Shown: positions 1-5,433 of the stretch, piece after piece | Layout of the letters: the number at the start of each line of letters is the position of its first letter | Position numbering within the stretch: position 1 is the first letter of the stretch | Source of the DNA: Candidatus Omnitrophota bacterium | GTDB lineage: Bacteria > Omnitrophota > Gorgyraeia > Duberdicusellales > 4484-171 | Assembly: GCA_028717025.1 (NCBI GenBank) | Contig: JAQUOR010000125.1 | Location: 1-5,433 of the forward strand | DNA: 5,433 bases | Reading direction: 5' to 3' | Notes under the pieces: model-generated | What the model was told of the DNA's origin: nothing | Databases searched by the model: none | The model's input: the letters and a program-made list of their open reading frames with translations, nothing else | Translations under genes and position numbers: made by a program

Positions 1-22
1 CAGGCCGCAGAAGGGGCAGGGG

Positions 23-214
23 ATGCCGGTAAAGAAGCGGAAAAGACATAAGGGTATCTTAGGGCAAAGAGCGAGGAAATCTATTCTTAAAAAATATAGG
101 GCTATTCCTGAGGCGAGAGAGCAGAACAGTATGGCAGCGATAATGCTCCGTAAGATTAAAGAAGAAGAGATTTCCTTTAATGTATGCAATTTTTCAGACT
201 ATTTTCCAAAATAA
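23..214 (+). CDS. Short basic hypothetical protein, possibly the 3' end of a longer gene
   Basis: A 63-residue ORF on the plus strand, opposite to every other gene here. I do not recognise it. The first half is very basic (KKRKRHK near residues 4-10, then several Arg/Lys pairs), the middle is helix-prone (IPEAREQ to KIKEEE), and the last 15 residues are mixed and aromatic (NFSDYFPK). No domain or membrane segment is visible. The purine-rich run before the ATG (AAGGGG at about 11-16) could act as a ribosome binding site. However, the frame stays open to the left edge (codons from base 2 read R-P-Q-K-G-Q-G), so this may be only the C-terminus of a longer protein. Its last 16 bases overlap the end of the convergent membrane-protein gene. 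A competing frame (1-51) also looks like a protein tail, so coding status is uncertain. Confidence 0.35.
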   Translation: MPVKKRKRHKGILGQRARKSILKKYRAIPEAREQNSMAAIMLRKIKEEEISFNVCNFSDYFPK

Positions 215-555
215 CTCTTAGTTTCCGGTTTTATCCAAAAAATAAGCAGAGGAATCGTTATCGGTAAACAACAGCAACTTGTCATTCCGATGCAGATCAA
301 TACCAGATCGTAAACCCATGCTCCTGGTCCGGGTTTAAGAAAGGGCGCTATCGCATAGGCAACAAAAAAAATCAACCCAAAAAACATGTAAAGCGGTCCC
401 GTTATTTTAGCGTCGAGTTGCTTCTCGGAAGTATACTGGGCGAAATGAGGCAATAGTAAGCCCATACCAAAAACAAATAGGTACAACACACACATTAGAA
501 TGCAATATGTTACAAACCAGGGGTAAACTTTTGGCTTTTCGTTCTGTAACTCCAT
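199..555 (-). CDS. Small multi-pass membrane protein of unknown function
   Basis: A 118-residue integral membrane protein; I recognise no named family. The N-terminus (about 1-11) is short and polar. Hydrophobic segments lie at about 12-35, 53-73 and 80-108. The last is long enough for two short helices, broken around three consecutive cysteines (94-96) followed by LPIT. The short tail is WIKPETKSYFGK. A polar loop (about 38-50) with several charges separates the first two segments. The start is well supported: AAGGAGG at 561-567 lies 5 bases before the ATG. The gene follows the methyltransferase by 82 bases on the same strand and could be co-transcribed, though the gap allows a separate promoter. 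The cysteines could bind metal or be acylated, but this is speculation. Hydropathy and the ribosome binding site make a real gene very likely; its function is unknown. Confidence 0.8.
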   Translation of the reverse strand: MELQNEKPKVYPWFVTYCILMCVLYLFVFGMGLLLPHFAQYTSEKQLDAKITGPLYMFFGLIFFVAYAIAPFLKPGPGAWVYDLVLICIGMTSCCCLPITIPLLIFWIKPETKSYFGK

Positions 556-560
556 GCATA

Positions 561-567
561 CCTCCTT
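561..567 (-). promoter_or_regulatory. Shine-Dalgarno site of the small membrane-protein gene
   Basis: The minus strand reads AAGGAGG, an exact complement to the 16S anti-SD core, 5 bases before the ATG at 555. It fixes the start of the membrane protein and is the strongest ribosome binding site in the window. Confidence 0.85.
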
Positions 568-637
568 GTGTTTATTGTGAATTAAACGATTTTATATAAC
601 ACACAACGATTATCTTTTAGCTCTGATCGCTCTATTT

Positions 638-1405
638 TTATATTGCTCGTGCAACCATCAAGACATTCCAGGTATTTTCATCCGGTTCGAGGTCAAAATC
701 AGGGAATGCACCAATGCGAATTAACTCAAATCCTGAGTTTTTCAGCAAAATCTCTAGCTCCCGGTTAAAGAAGAAACGCATCGAGTGTTCTTCTTTTATT
801 CTCTGAGCTATTTTATTTTTATGAATTTCCAGGGTTTGCATTTGTACTTTGCAGATTTTGTGTTTAATATCTAAATCACCGGAGGAAGTCCGCAAAATTG
901 TCTTACCTTTGACTTTTATCGTTCGGATACGTTCGTCAGGCCGCTGCGCTAAAACTGCCGGACCATACCAGAAATCCGTTATAAATAAACCACCCTTATG
1001 TACATGCAACCTGGCGCATTTCAGCGCGGCTGATACATCATTGTTTTTCACTTGATAGCTTAATACTGCAAACATCATCAATGCGGCGTCAAACACCTGA
1101 TTTAATCTCAATTTTTTAATATCTGATTTTTTGAATGAAATACGCAGACCTTTCTGCCGCGCTTTAAGTTTGGCACGCTTAAGCATGTCACCAGAATGGT
1201 CAATCCCAACAACGCTATAACCTCGGCTTGCTAATGGAATTGCGTGGTTGCCGGTTCCGCAGCCAAGATCTACAATCGTGCGAACAGGCTTTGTGAGATA
1301 TTTCTTGAAGAGTCGTTCCAATATATCACACTCTGCTGAATAATCCTTGTTTTGATATACCACATCATACAATTCTGCGTAGTCCTTCCCAAGCGCTCTA
1401 CTCAT
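638..1405 (-). CDS. Class I SAM-dependent methyltransferase
   Basis: A predicted 255-residue methyltransferase that would transfer a methyl group from S-adenosylmethionine, probably in the cytoplasm, to a small or sugar substrate that cannot be named. Visible motifs of the Rossmann-like fold are the glycine-rich motif I VDLGCGTGNHA (45-55), the acidic residue D69 in VVGIDHS (expected to contact the SAM ribose), D95 in KKSDIKKL (adenine-side loop), and strand 4 FDAALMMFAVLSY (105-117). The C-terminal half has GGLFITDFW (138-146), and EEHSMRFFFNRELEILLKNSGF (205-226) is typical of small-molecule and sugar methyltransferases. The N-terminal LGKDYAELYDVVY (5-17) also fits that group. I chose the ATG at 1405 because AAGGTGG lies 7 bases upstream and the family usually begins here. 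The frame stays open to an ATG at 1570 (310 residues), which lacks a ribosome binding site. It follows the cupin gene and probably shares its promoter. Confidence 0.88.
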   Translation of the reverse strand: MSRALGKDYAELYDVVYQNKDYSAECDILERLFKKYLTKPVRTIVDLGCGTGNHAIPLASRGYSVVGIDHSGDMLKRAKLKARQKGLRISFKKSDIKKLRLNQVFDAALMMFAVLSYQVKNNDVSAALKCARLHVHKGGLFITDFWYGPAVLAQRPDERIRTIKVKGKTILRTSSGDLDIKHKICKVQMQTLEIHKNKIAQRIKEEHSMRFFFNRELEILLKNSGFELIRIGAFPDFDLEPDENTWNVLMVARAI

Positions 1406-1412
1406 TTCAACA

Positions 1413-1419
1413 CCACCTT
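1413..1419 (-). promoter_or_regulatory. Shine-Dalgarno-like site deciding the methyltransferase start
   Basis: The minus strand reads AAGGTGG, one mismatch from AAGGAGG, 7 bases before the ATG at 1405. No comparable site precedes the alternative ATG at 1570, where the upstream bases are GATTCCAAT. This supports the shorter methyltransferase, with the 165 bases of open frame above it left as leader or spacer. Confidence 0.6.
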
Positions 1420-1581
1420 TGACTGTATTATTGAGTTGTTCAATCTGCCCGTCGGTTAACGATAATCCTGATGACAGGTAAAGTCCGTGGCAAGCACGAA
1501 GTTCTGCAATAAGGTATTTTCCCCTTTGAACAGATTTTTGTCGTAACACCGGTTGCGCAGGTATCCCCATATTGGAATCAT

Positions 1582-1983
1582 TTAAAAGAGCTCTTTTTCT
1601 TTCAAGCCGGTATATGGCCCCTGTTTTACTTCGACAAATATTGTATCTTTTATCATTCGAAGGCCGTGCCCGCCGGAAACGAGGATTAGTATATCGCCCT
1701 GCCGTAGCTTGCGGGTTGTAACGAGTTCCCGCGCGTCATTGTAAATATCAACTTCACAGTGTCCCTTGCGAATGATCAATACTTCGGATGTCCCTACGAT
1801 GTTGCGTTTAAGCGGGAGATGTACATGCGAAGTAACTCTGCCGCCTTTTGGGTAAACAACAAATCCAACCTGCATGTTGAGTTCCGGAGGAAACGGAAAT
1901 GTAGTTTTTTCCAATTTTATTTCTGTACGAATAATATACGCTAATGTTTTGCCTTTCCATAATATGTTTTCAATATTTTCCAT
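1582..1983 (-). CDS. Single-domain cupin protein, putative metal-binding
   Basis: A 133-residue protein that looks like one cupin beta-barrel. Cupin motif 1 is recognisable: S-H53-V-H55, then E67, and G74 in the EX6G pattern. Motif 2 is GDILILVSGGH (96-106), ending in H106. H53, H55, E67 and H106 together make the usual metal-binding set, so an intact metal site is likely. The tail EVKQGPYTGLKEKELF is a conserved-looking close to the barrel. Small cupins of this kind occur in glycan gene clusters, where they may be sugar-nucleotide isomerases or epimerases, but the reaction cannot be assigned here. I start at the ATG at 1983 because GAAGGAG (1992-1998) lies 8 bases upstream. A GTG at 1992 is in frame but overlaps that site. 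The gene has its own promoter and precedes the methyltransferase, so the two probably act together. Confidence 0.85.
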   Translation of the reverse strand: MENIENILWKGKTLAYIIRTEIKLEKTTFPFPPELNMQVGFVVYPKGGRVTSHVHLPLKRNIVGTSEVLIIRKGHCEVDIYNDARELVTTRKLRQGDILILVSGGHGLRMIKDTIFVEVKQGPYTGLKEKELF

Positions 1984-1991
1984 AACAATCA

Positions 1992-1998
1992 CTCCTTC
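1992..1998 (-). promoter_or_regulatory. Shine-Dalgarno site of the cupin gene
   Basis: The minus strand reads GAAGGAG, 8 bases before the ATG at 1983. Because it overlaps the in-frame GTG at 1992-1990, that GTG cannot be served by it, which favours the ATG start. Confidence 0.75.
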
Positions 1999-2013
1999 TT
2001 CGGCGATAACCCT

Positions 2014-2033
2014 TAATCATGTTAGTTTGATTA
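2014..2033 (-). promoter_or_regulatory. Inverted repeat over the cupin promoter -10/start region (possible operator)
   Basis: Six-base arms TAATCA (2014-2019) and TGATTA (2028-2033) flank an 8-base centre. The repeat overlaps the -10 box and the expected transcription start, where a repressor would bind. The arms are short and AT-rich, so chance is a real possibility. Confidence 0.22.
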
Positions 2034-2058
2034 TAAAAAATTCAACGTAATCTGTCAT
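2030..2058 (-). promoter_or_regulatory. Sigma70-like promoter of the cupin-methyltransferase unit
   Basis: On the minus strand the -35 box is ATGACA (2053-2058), one mismatch from TTGACA. The spacer is exactly 17 bases, and the -10 box is a perfect TATAAT (2030-2035). Transcription would begin near 2023, giving a leader of about 40 bases to the ATG at 1983 with the Shine-Dalgarno site inside it. The promoter lies in the 125-base AT-rich gap after the glycosyltransferase gene ending at 2109, so the cupin and methyltransferase can be expressed apart from the upstream glycosyltransferases. No intrinsic terminator is visible before it, so read-through is also possible. Confidence 0.65.
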
Positions 2059-2108
2059 AAAATACCTATCATTAGAAATAAAAACGAGTACTAAGGTAAA
2101 TAAATTTA

Positions 2109-3500
2109 TCAGCGGTCATACGTTTTTCCTTTACCGTAAGCGTTTTGATGCCATCGCTCTAGTATTTCGTAGTACCATTCAAGATAACTGTTTACCTGTT
2201 GCATAAGATCAAAACGTTGACGTGCAGTTTCGGCCGCAGCCAATGAAAATTTATGCCTTAAGTCAGCATTAGATAACAACAATTCAAGCCGCGCCGCCAC
2301 AATTTCTACGTCCTTAGGCGGCACCAAAAAACCGGTGGTTCCATCGACCAACTGTTCTGGGATTCCACCCACCGCTGTTGCCACTACCGGTATACCACAT
2401 GCTAAAGCCTCTAATATCGTGTTAGGGAAGGTATCAGCCTTTGCCATGTGGATATAGCTATCAGCAGCTTGATAGTAACGCGCTACCGCTTCAGGTTCTT
2501 TCTGGTAAGGTACAAAACGCACTTCCAAACGTTCAGTTCTTTCCCGTGGAGCATTTTCACCAAGGGCAATAAAAATAATTTTTTCTTTAATCAGGCGTCC
2601 GGCAACCAAAGTGATAACAGCTCGCATGGTCTCGTAATCTTTCCATGGGTTCTTTCGAATGCTGTTTGCGGTAAAAAGAACTACTTTTGCATCTTGCGGA
2701 ATATCTAATGCCGCGCGGACAGCCTTTTTATCAGCGGGATGAAAGATGGATAGGTCAACGCCGGTAGAAATAACCCGCGCTTCTCTAACGGCTGCGCCAA
2801 GCATGGACTGTTCTACCTTCTTCATTAACCATCGGCAAGGAGTGGTCACATAAAGAGAGCTATCGGCGTATATTTTTAGCTTTCTTCGCCAATTATACGC
2901 AGTAGCATCGCGCCGAACAGCGGGATAAATTGTTAAATCAGGACATTGACCGCAACCGTTCATCCAACGTTTACAATCAAATGATTGGGCGCAATGCCCC
3001 GTGAGTAACCACATATCTGCAAGCCTTACTACTACCGGAAATTGTCGGCTAAGCCAGGGCAATATTCTTAGGTCGAAGTATTTACCATGCAGATTGTTAC
3101 AATGAATGAGATCCGGCCGTTCCGGAAGTAACTTAAGAATATAACGGTTCCCAAAAAAATCGAAATCTTCTATTCCTAAAAAACGCGCTATTTCCCGTTT
3201 CGGTTCAGCTATCGACGTGAGGAAGTGATGCAAACGCCACGAACCTCGCATCCCGTCAGTCAGACGTATAAATTTGACGGCAACTTTTCGCCAAAATTTA
3301 GTCCAGATACTGCGATGTTGATCGTTAGGGATCTCAAACACATTGCGATCCGTACTTTTCTTAAAGCCAACCGCAAACCAAGAATCATGGCCATGTTGAT
3401 GATACGCTTGAAATAAATTTCGTCCTACCTTTTCAGCGCCGCCGCCGATGTCTGTGGTATTGAATTGCAGGATTTTTAAACGTTGTTTAGGTTTAGTCAT
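2109..3500 (-). CDS. GT4-like glycosyltransferase (GT-B fold) with a cysteine cluster
   Basis: A 463-residue cytoplasmic or membrane-associated glycosyltransferase, expected to add a sugar from a nucleotide donor to a growing lipid-linked glycan. The N-terminal Rossmann domain opens with LKILQFNTTDIGGGAEKVG (8-26), whose Gly-rich loop is typical of GT4 enzymes. An insert has H169-C170, C176, C183 and C186 within WMNGCGQCP, a pattern seen in WcaC-like members. The C-terminal donor domain starts near 272 (KVVLFTANS) and carries ADTFPNTILEALACGIPVVATAVGGIPE (355-382). E364 is the conserved second acid of the EX7E motif, and D356 replaces the first, a common variant. Length is normal. The ATG at 3500 has no clear ribosome binding site and lies 7 bases after the preceding glycosyltransferase stop, so translational coupling is likely. 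Donor and acceptor cannot be deduced. Confidence 0.92.
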   Translation of the reverse strand: MTKPKQRLKILQFNTTDIGGGAEKVGRNLFQAYHQHGHDSWFAVGFKKSTDRNVFEIPNDQHRSIWTKFWRKVAVKFIRLTDGMRGSWRLHHFLTSIAEPKREIARFLGIEDFDFFGNRYILKLLPERPDLIHCNNLHGKYFDLRILPWLSRQFPVVVRLADMWLLTGHCAQSFDCKRWMNGCGQCPDLTIYPAVRRDATAYNWRRKLKIYADSSLYVTTPCRWLMKKVEQSMLGAAVREARVISTGVDLSIFHPADKKAVRAALDIPQDAKVVLFTANSIRKNPWKDYETMRAVITLVAGRLIKEKIIFIALGENAPRERTERLEVRFVPYQKEPEAVARYYQAADSYIHMAKADTFPNTILEALACGIPVVATAVGGIPEQLVDGTTGFLVPPKDVEIVAARLELLLSNADLRHKFSLAAAETARQRFDLMQQVNSYLEWYYEILERWHQNAYGKGKTYDR

Positions 3501-3507
3501 TAAAAAA

Positions 3508-4548
3508 TTATTTTCTACTTACGAGGTTTTTAAGTTTTTCGCGTAACCAGCCAATAGTGCGCAGAAAGCGACGGCCGCGGCCATCTGCTTTCGCAGGAAC
3601 TTTTCCATCCATATGATTGATTGTTGCCGCGCAGGGTTTCTCCAGCTCCCGACTAAGCATTTCAGAAATGGTTTGTCCGGTTTTCTTGCGCAACAGATAT
3701 TTCCAAATGAGCAAGTGCTTTCGCGCATATTCGTGCCACGTCCAAGATGATACAGCACGCGCCAAATTTTTTTTCTCTTCGATAATTTTTAAAAATATCT
3801 TTTCCAGTTCTTCGATCTCGTTGAAGGCATAGGTAATACCTCCCGGCGCATCGAGGTGAAAACCTTGGGGAGTGACAATCGTCGGGATACCTGCGGCCAA
3901 AGCATCAACAAAACCCATAGAGCCTTCATCTTGTCCGAAATACAGGTAATAATCAAGGCACGGTATTATTTCGCAATACTTGCTGTAATCAAAACGGGCA
4001 TAATAATCTACTTCTATTCCTTTTTGTCTCAAGGCATTGATAGAGGATTCCCACCCCGATCCCATAATCTTAAACTTAAAGTCGCTCGGCGATATCCGGT
4101 CAGCAAGCTGGGTTAACAAAAATTCTCTTTTGCAACCGCTCGATTGCACCTTGCTGGTTATTCCAACAACTATTTTGCGAGGTTTGATTACCCCGTCATG
4201 GGCAGGATTAACGTAGCATAATTTTTCTCCGGGAACACCGGAACCGACTAATTTTTTAACAGTATCCGAAGACATGCAAATACCCATCTCGGCATTGAGC
4301 AATTGATTTTTCAACATGTATAATTTCTGCTCCGTATCAACGTGCGTGATCATTATGGTGTCCGTACTGGTTTTCTTGCCGTCGTAACCAAGGTAGATAA
4401 TGTGATGGTTGATATCCGCGCGCGGATCAGGTATCTTGCGGATGTCGGCCTCAACGCCGAGCGGTATCAAATTTTCACGCAGCCGCCGGGCGAATTTCCC
4501 CAGGATCCAGGCGTTAATATCTTCGCAACATACAATTCTAATTCTCAT
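3508..4548 (-). CDS. Divergent GT-B glycosyltransferase
   Basis: A 346-residue protein, probably a glycosyltransferase of the GT-B fold, although the N-terminal half is divergent. The N-terminus MRIRIVCCEDINAWILGKFARRL looks like the first strand and helix of a Rossmann domain. The C-terminal donor domain begins near 124 (KIVVGITSKV). It contains FKIMGSGWE (159-167) and then YYLYFGQDEGSMGFVDALAAGIPTIVTPQGFH (200-231), which matches the position of the GT4 donor-binding loop, with E208 and D215 in place of the usual acid pair. Residues 285-346 form a basic tail (GRGRRFLRTIGWLREKLKNLVSRK at the end) that may be an amphipathic membrane-binding helix. The ATG at 4548 has no obvious ribosome binding site. 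A 14-codon ORF ends 3 bases before it. The gene lies between the ABC ATPase and the second glycosyltransferase. Confidence 0.82.
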   Translation of the reverse strand: MRIRIVCCEDINAWILGKFARRLRENLIPLGVEADIRKIPDPRADINHHIIYLGYDGKKTSTDTIMITHVDTEQKLYMLKNQLLNAEMGICMSSDTVKKLVGSGVPGEKLCYVNPAHDGVIKPRKIVVGITSKVQSSGCKREFLLTQLADRISPSDFKFKIMGSGWESSINALRQKGIEVDYYARFDYSKYCEIIPCLDYYLYFGQDEGSMGFVDALAAGIPTIVTPQGFHLDAPGGITYAFNEIEELEKIFLKIIEEKKNLARAVSSWTWHEYARKHLLIWKYLLRKKTGQTISEMLSRELEKPCAATINHMDGKVPAKADGRGRRFLRTIGWLREKLKNLVSRK

Positions 4549-4551
4549 AGT

Positions 4552-4596
4552 TTAAACCCGATAGCCACTACAATTTTTACGTCTATCCTTGCGCAT
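4552..4596 (-). other. Possible 14-codon leader ORF before the divergent glycosyltransferase
   Basis: In the 101-base gap after the ABC ATPase gene, an ATG at 4596 opens a frame reading MRKDRRKNCSGYRV, with TAA at 4554-4552, 3 bases before the glycosyltransferase ATG. A GGAG lies 12 bases upstream of it, rather far for a ribosome binding site. Because the glycosyltransferase itself lacks a clear site, reinitiation from this ORF is conceivable, but an ORF this short easily arises by chance. Confidence 0.15.
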
Positions 4597-4600
4597 GAAA

Positions 4601-4606
4601 ATTATA
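4601..4606 (-). promoter_or_regulatory. Isolated TATAAT box in the gap before the glycosyltransferase pair
   Basis: The minus strand reads a perfect TATAAT about 50 bases before the glycosyltransferase ATG at 4548. The hexamer 17 bases upstream (CAATCA) matches the -35 consensus at only 2 of 6 positions and there is no extended -10. It is at best a weak or activator-dependent promoter; the two glycosyltransferase genes may instead be transcribed from upstream of the ABC gene. Confidence 0.25.
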
Positions 4607-4649
4607 ATCTCCAAATTATTTTTTGATTGGTAACCAGTTTCCTATATCA

Positions 4650-5433
4650 TCAATGGAGCTGTTCCGTGGTCCATTCTAACAGAGGAGCGAGCTTACCACC
4701 AGGCGCTCCACTACCCGGATATGCACGGTTTACACGCCCTGTCGCTTGAACATTTAAGGGTATTCTTATCGGCTCAGGAATACACTTTCGAACGTTATAT
4801 ATATTAGCCCCAACCCACAATTCGTATCGAATAGGCGCGAGAAAGTTAGCGGGAATTAAAGCGCGGGATATGTATGCGCCCGGCATTGCCGTTGGAATCC
4901 CATCAGCATCACCATTGTGTACGCTTTCAAACAGCAATGTCCCTTCTGAGTCATAGAGCTCAAGGTACAGAAACAGGCCCGGAGTTTCTTGTAACACATC
5001 GTACTCAATTTGTACGATTGTGAGTTTCCCATTTAAGATGTCTGTTACAGAGTGGCCATCCTGGAGAACTGCGATGCTTTTTAGCCGAAGCCCCGGATCA
5101 GGAGGCAATCGGGATATTACCTCCAGAACATCTTCAAATGCCGCCGTCTTCACCATACTTTGCGCATATAAATCCACCACTTCCTTACTAAGACCAACGT
5201 TAGCTAAGCGTCCTTGCTTTAACAAGATTGTCCTTTGGCATAATTGTTGAATGGCACGTATGTTATGGCTTACAAACAAGACTGTCCTTCCGCCTTCAGC
5301 TATTTCACCCATTTTCCCTAAGCATTTCTTCTGAAAAGCAGCATCTCCCACCGCCAGCACCTCATCCACGACGAGAATTTCGGGTTCAAGGTGGGCAGCT
5401 ACGGCAAAAGCCAAACGGACATACATCCCCGAA
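4650..5433 (-). CDS. Polysaccharide ABC-transporter ATP-binding protein, Wzt/TagH type (5' end missing)
   Basis: The C-terminal part (about 260 residues) of the ATPase of an ABC-2 type exporter that drives a lipid-linked polysaccharide across the inner membrane. The reading frame runs off the right edge, so Walker A and the Q-loop are not seen. The last codons of the signature remain as S-G directly before MYVRLAFAVAA, the form typical of Wzt/TagH proteins. Counting from that Met, Walker B is ILVVDE (17-22), the D-loop AVGD (25-28) and the H-switch H54 in FVSHN. The nucleotide-binding domain ends near 95. Residues about 110-258 form a beta-rich C-terminal domain (LKSIAVLQ, LFLYLELYDSEG, YELWVGANIY), which in Wzt proteins binds the glycan end. 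The stop at 4650 is followed by a 101-base gap to the first glycosyltransferase. The Met at 5426 is internal, not the start. The permease partner is not in the window. Confidence 0.93.
   Translation of the reverse strand, partial: SGMYVRLAFAVAAHLEPEILVVDEVLAVGDAAFQKKCLGKMGEIAEGGRTVLFVSHNIRAIQQLCQRTILLKQGRLANVGLSKEVVDLYAQSMVKTAAFEDVLEVISRLPPDPGLRLKSIAVLQDGHSVTDILNGKLTIVQIEYDVLQETPGLFLYLELYDSEGTLLFESVHNGDADGIPTAMPGAYISRALIPANFLAPIRYELWVGANIYNVRKCIPEPIRIPLNVQATGRVNRAYPGSGAPGGKLAPLLEWTTEQLH

Noticed and set aside
556..637. Possible promoter before the small membrane-protein gene (TATAAA, GATAAT and TTTAAT-like boxes).
   Set aside because: None has a credible -35 hexamer at 16-18 bases; in this AT-rich gap such boxes are expected by chance.
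849..1055. Plus-strand ORF of 68 codons.
   Set aside because: It lies wholly inside the methyltransferase gene on the opposite strand, and its sequence shows no recognisable protein features.
1584..1597. Perfect 14-base palindrome AAAAGAGCTCTTTT at the end of the cupin gene.
   Set aside because: It has no loop, so it cannot form a terminator hairpin, and it is simply the last codons Lys-Glu-Leu-Phe. A cruciform or protein site is possible but unsupported.
2100..2109. AT-only palindrome ATAAATTTAT next to the glycosyltransferase stop, considered as a terminator.
   Set aside because: There is no GC-rich stem and no following U-tract, so it does not look like an intrinsic terminator.
4342..4626. 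Plus-strand ORF of 94 codons over the start of the divergent glycosyltransferase and its leader.
   Set aside because: Most of it mirrors the glycosyltransferase N-terminus, no ribosome binding site stands out, and its C-terminal part is low-quality AT-rich translation.
5424..5426. ATG at 5426 as the start of the ABC gene.
   Set aside because: This Met directly follows Ser-Gly of the ABC signature and is internal to the domain; the gene continues beyond the window edge.

Overview
The window is a piece of a surface-polysaccharide locus. Almost all of its coding sequence is on the minus strand, so the biological order runs from right to left. The organism is probably a Gram-negative-type bacterium: a Wzt-like ABC ATPase for polysaccharide export sits beside two GT-B-type glycosyltransferases. 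Moderate GC, AT-rich spacers and the style of the proteins would fit an uncultured lineage such as Omnitrophota or a relative, but that is a guess and nothing here fixes the taxonomy.

Right part (5433 to 2109): the C-terminal part of an ABC-transporter ATPase of the Wzt/TagH type is cut by the window edge. It keeps Walker B, the D-loop, the H-switch and a short C-terminal domain. About 100 bases on come two glycosyltransferase genes only 7 bases apart. Together they suggest assembly of a glycan and its export through an ABC transporter; the membrane partner would lie beyond the right edge.

Middle part (2108 to 638): a separate transcription unit, with a well-formed sigma70-like promoter at about 2058-2030. 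It encodes a small single-domain cupin with a complete set of candidate metal ligands, followed by a class I SAM-dependent methyltransferase. The pair probably modifies a sugar or a glycan end, but the substrate is not visible. The methyltransferase can be read 55 codons longer than its best-supported start, and that extension weakly resembles the beginning of S-adenosylmethionine decarboxylase.

Left part (637 to 1): a small three- or four-helix membrane protein of unknown function with a near-perfect Shine-Dalgarno sequence. Facing it from the other strand is a short lysine/arginine-rich ORF, possibly the tail of a longer gene, whose end overlaps it by 16 bases.

I see no rRNA, tRNA, CRISPR array, insertion sequence, convincing intrinsic terminator or riboswitch. 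Nothing here is clearly a new system. The most useful leads are the cupin-methyltransferase unit with its promoter and overlapping inverted repeat, and the odd N-terminal reading frame of the methyltransferase.
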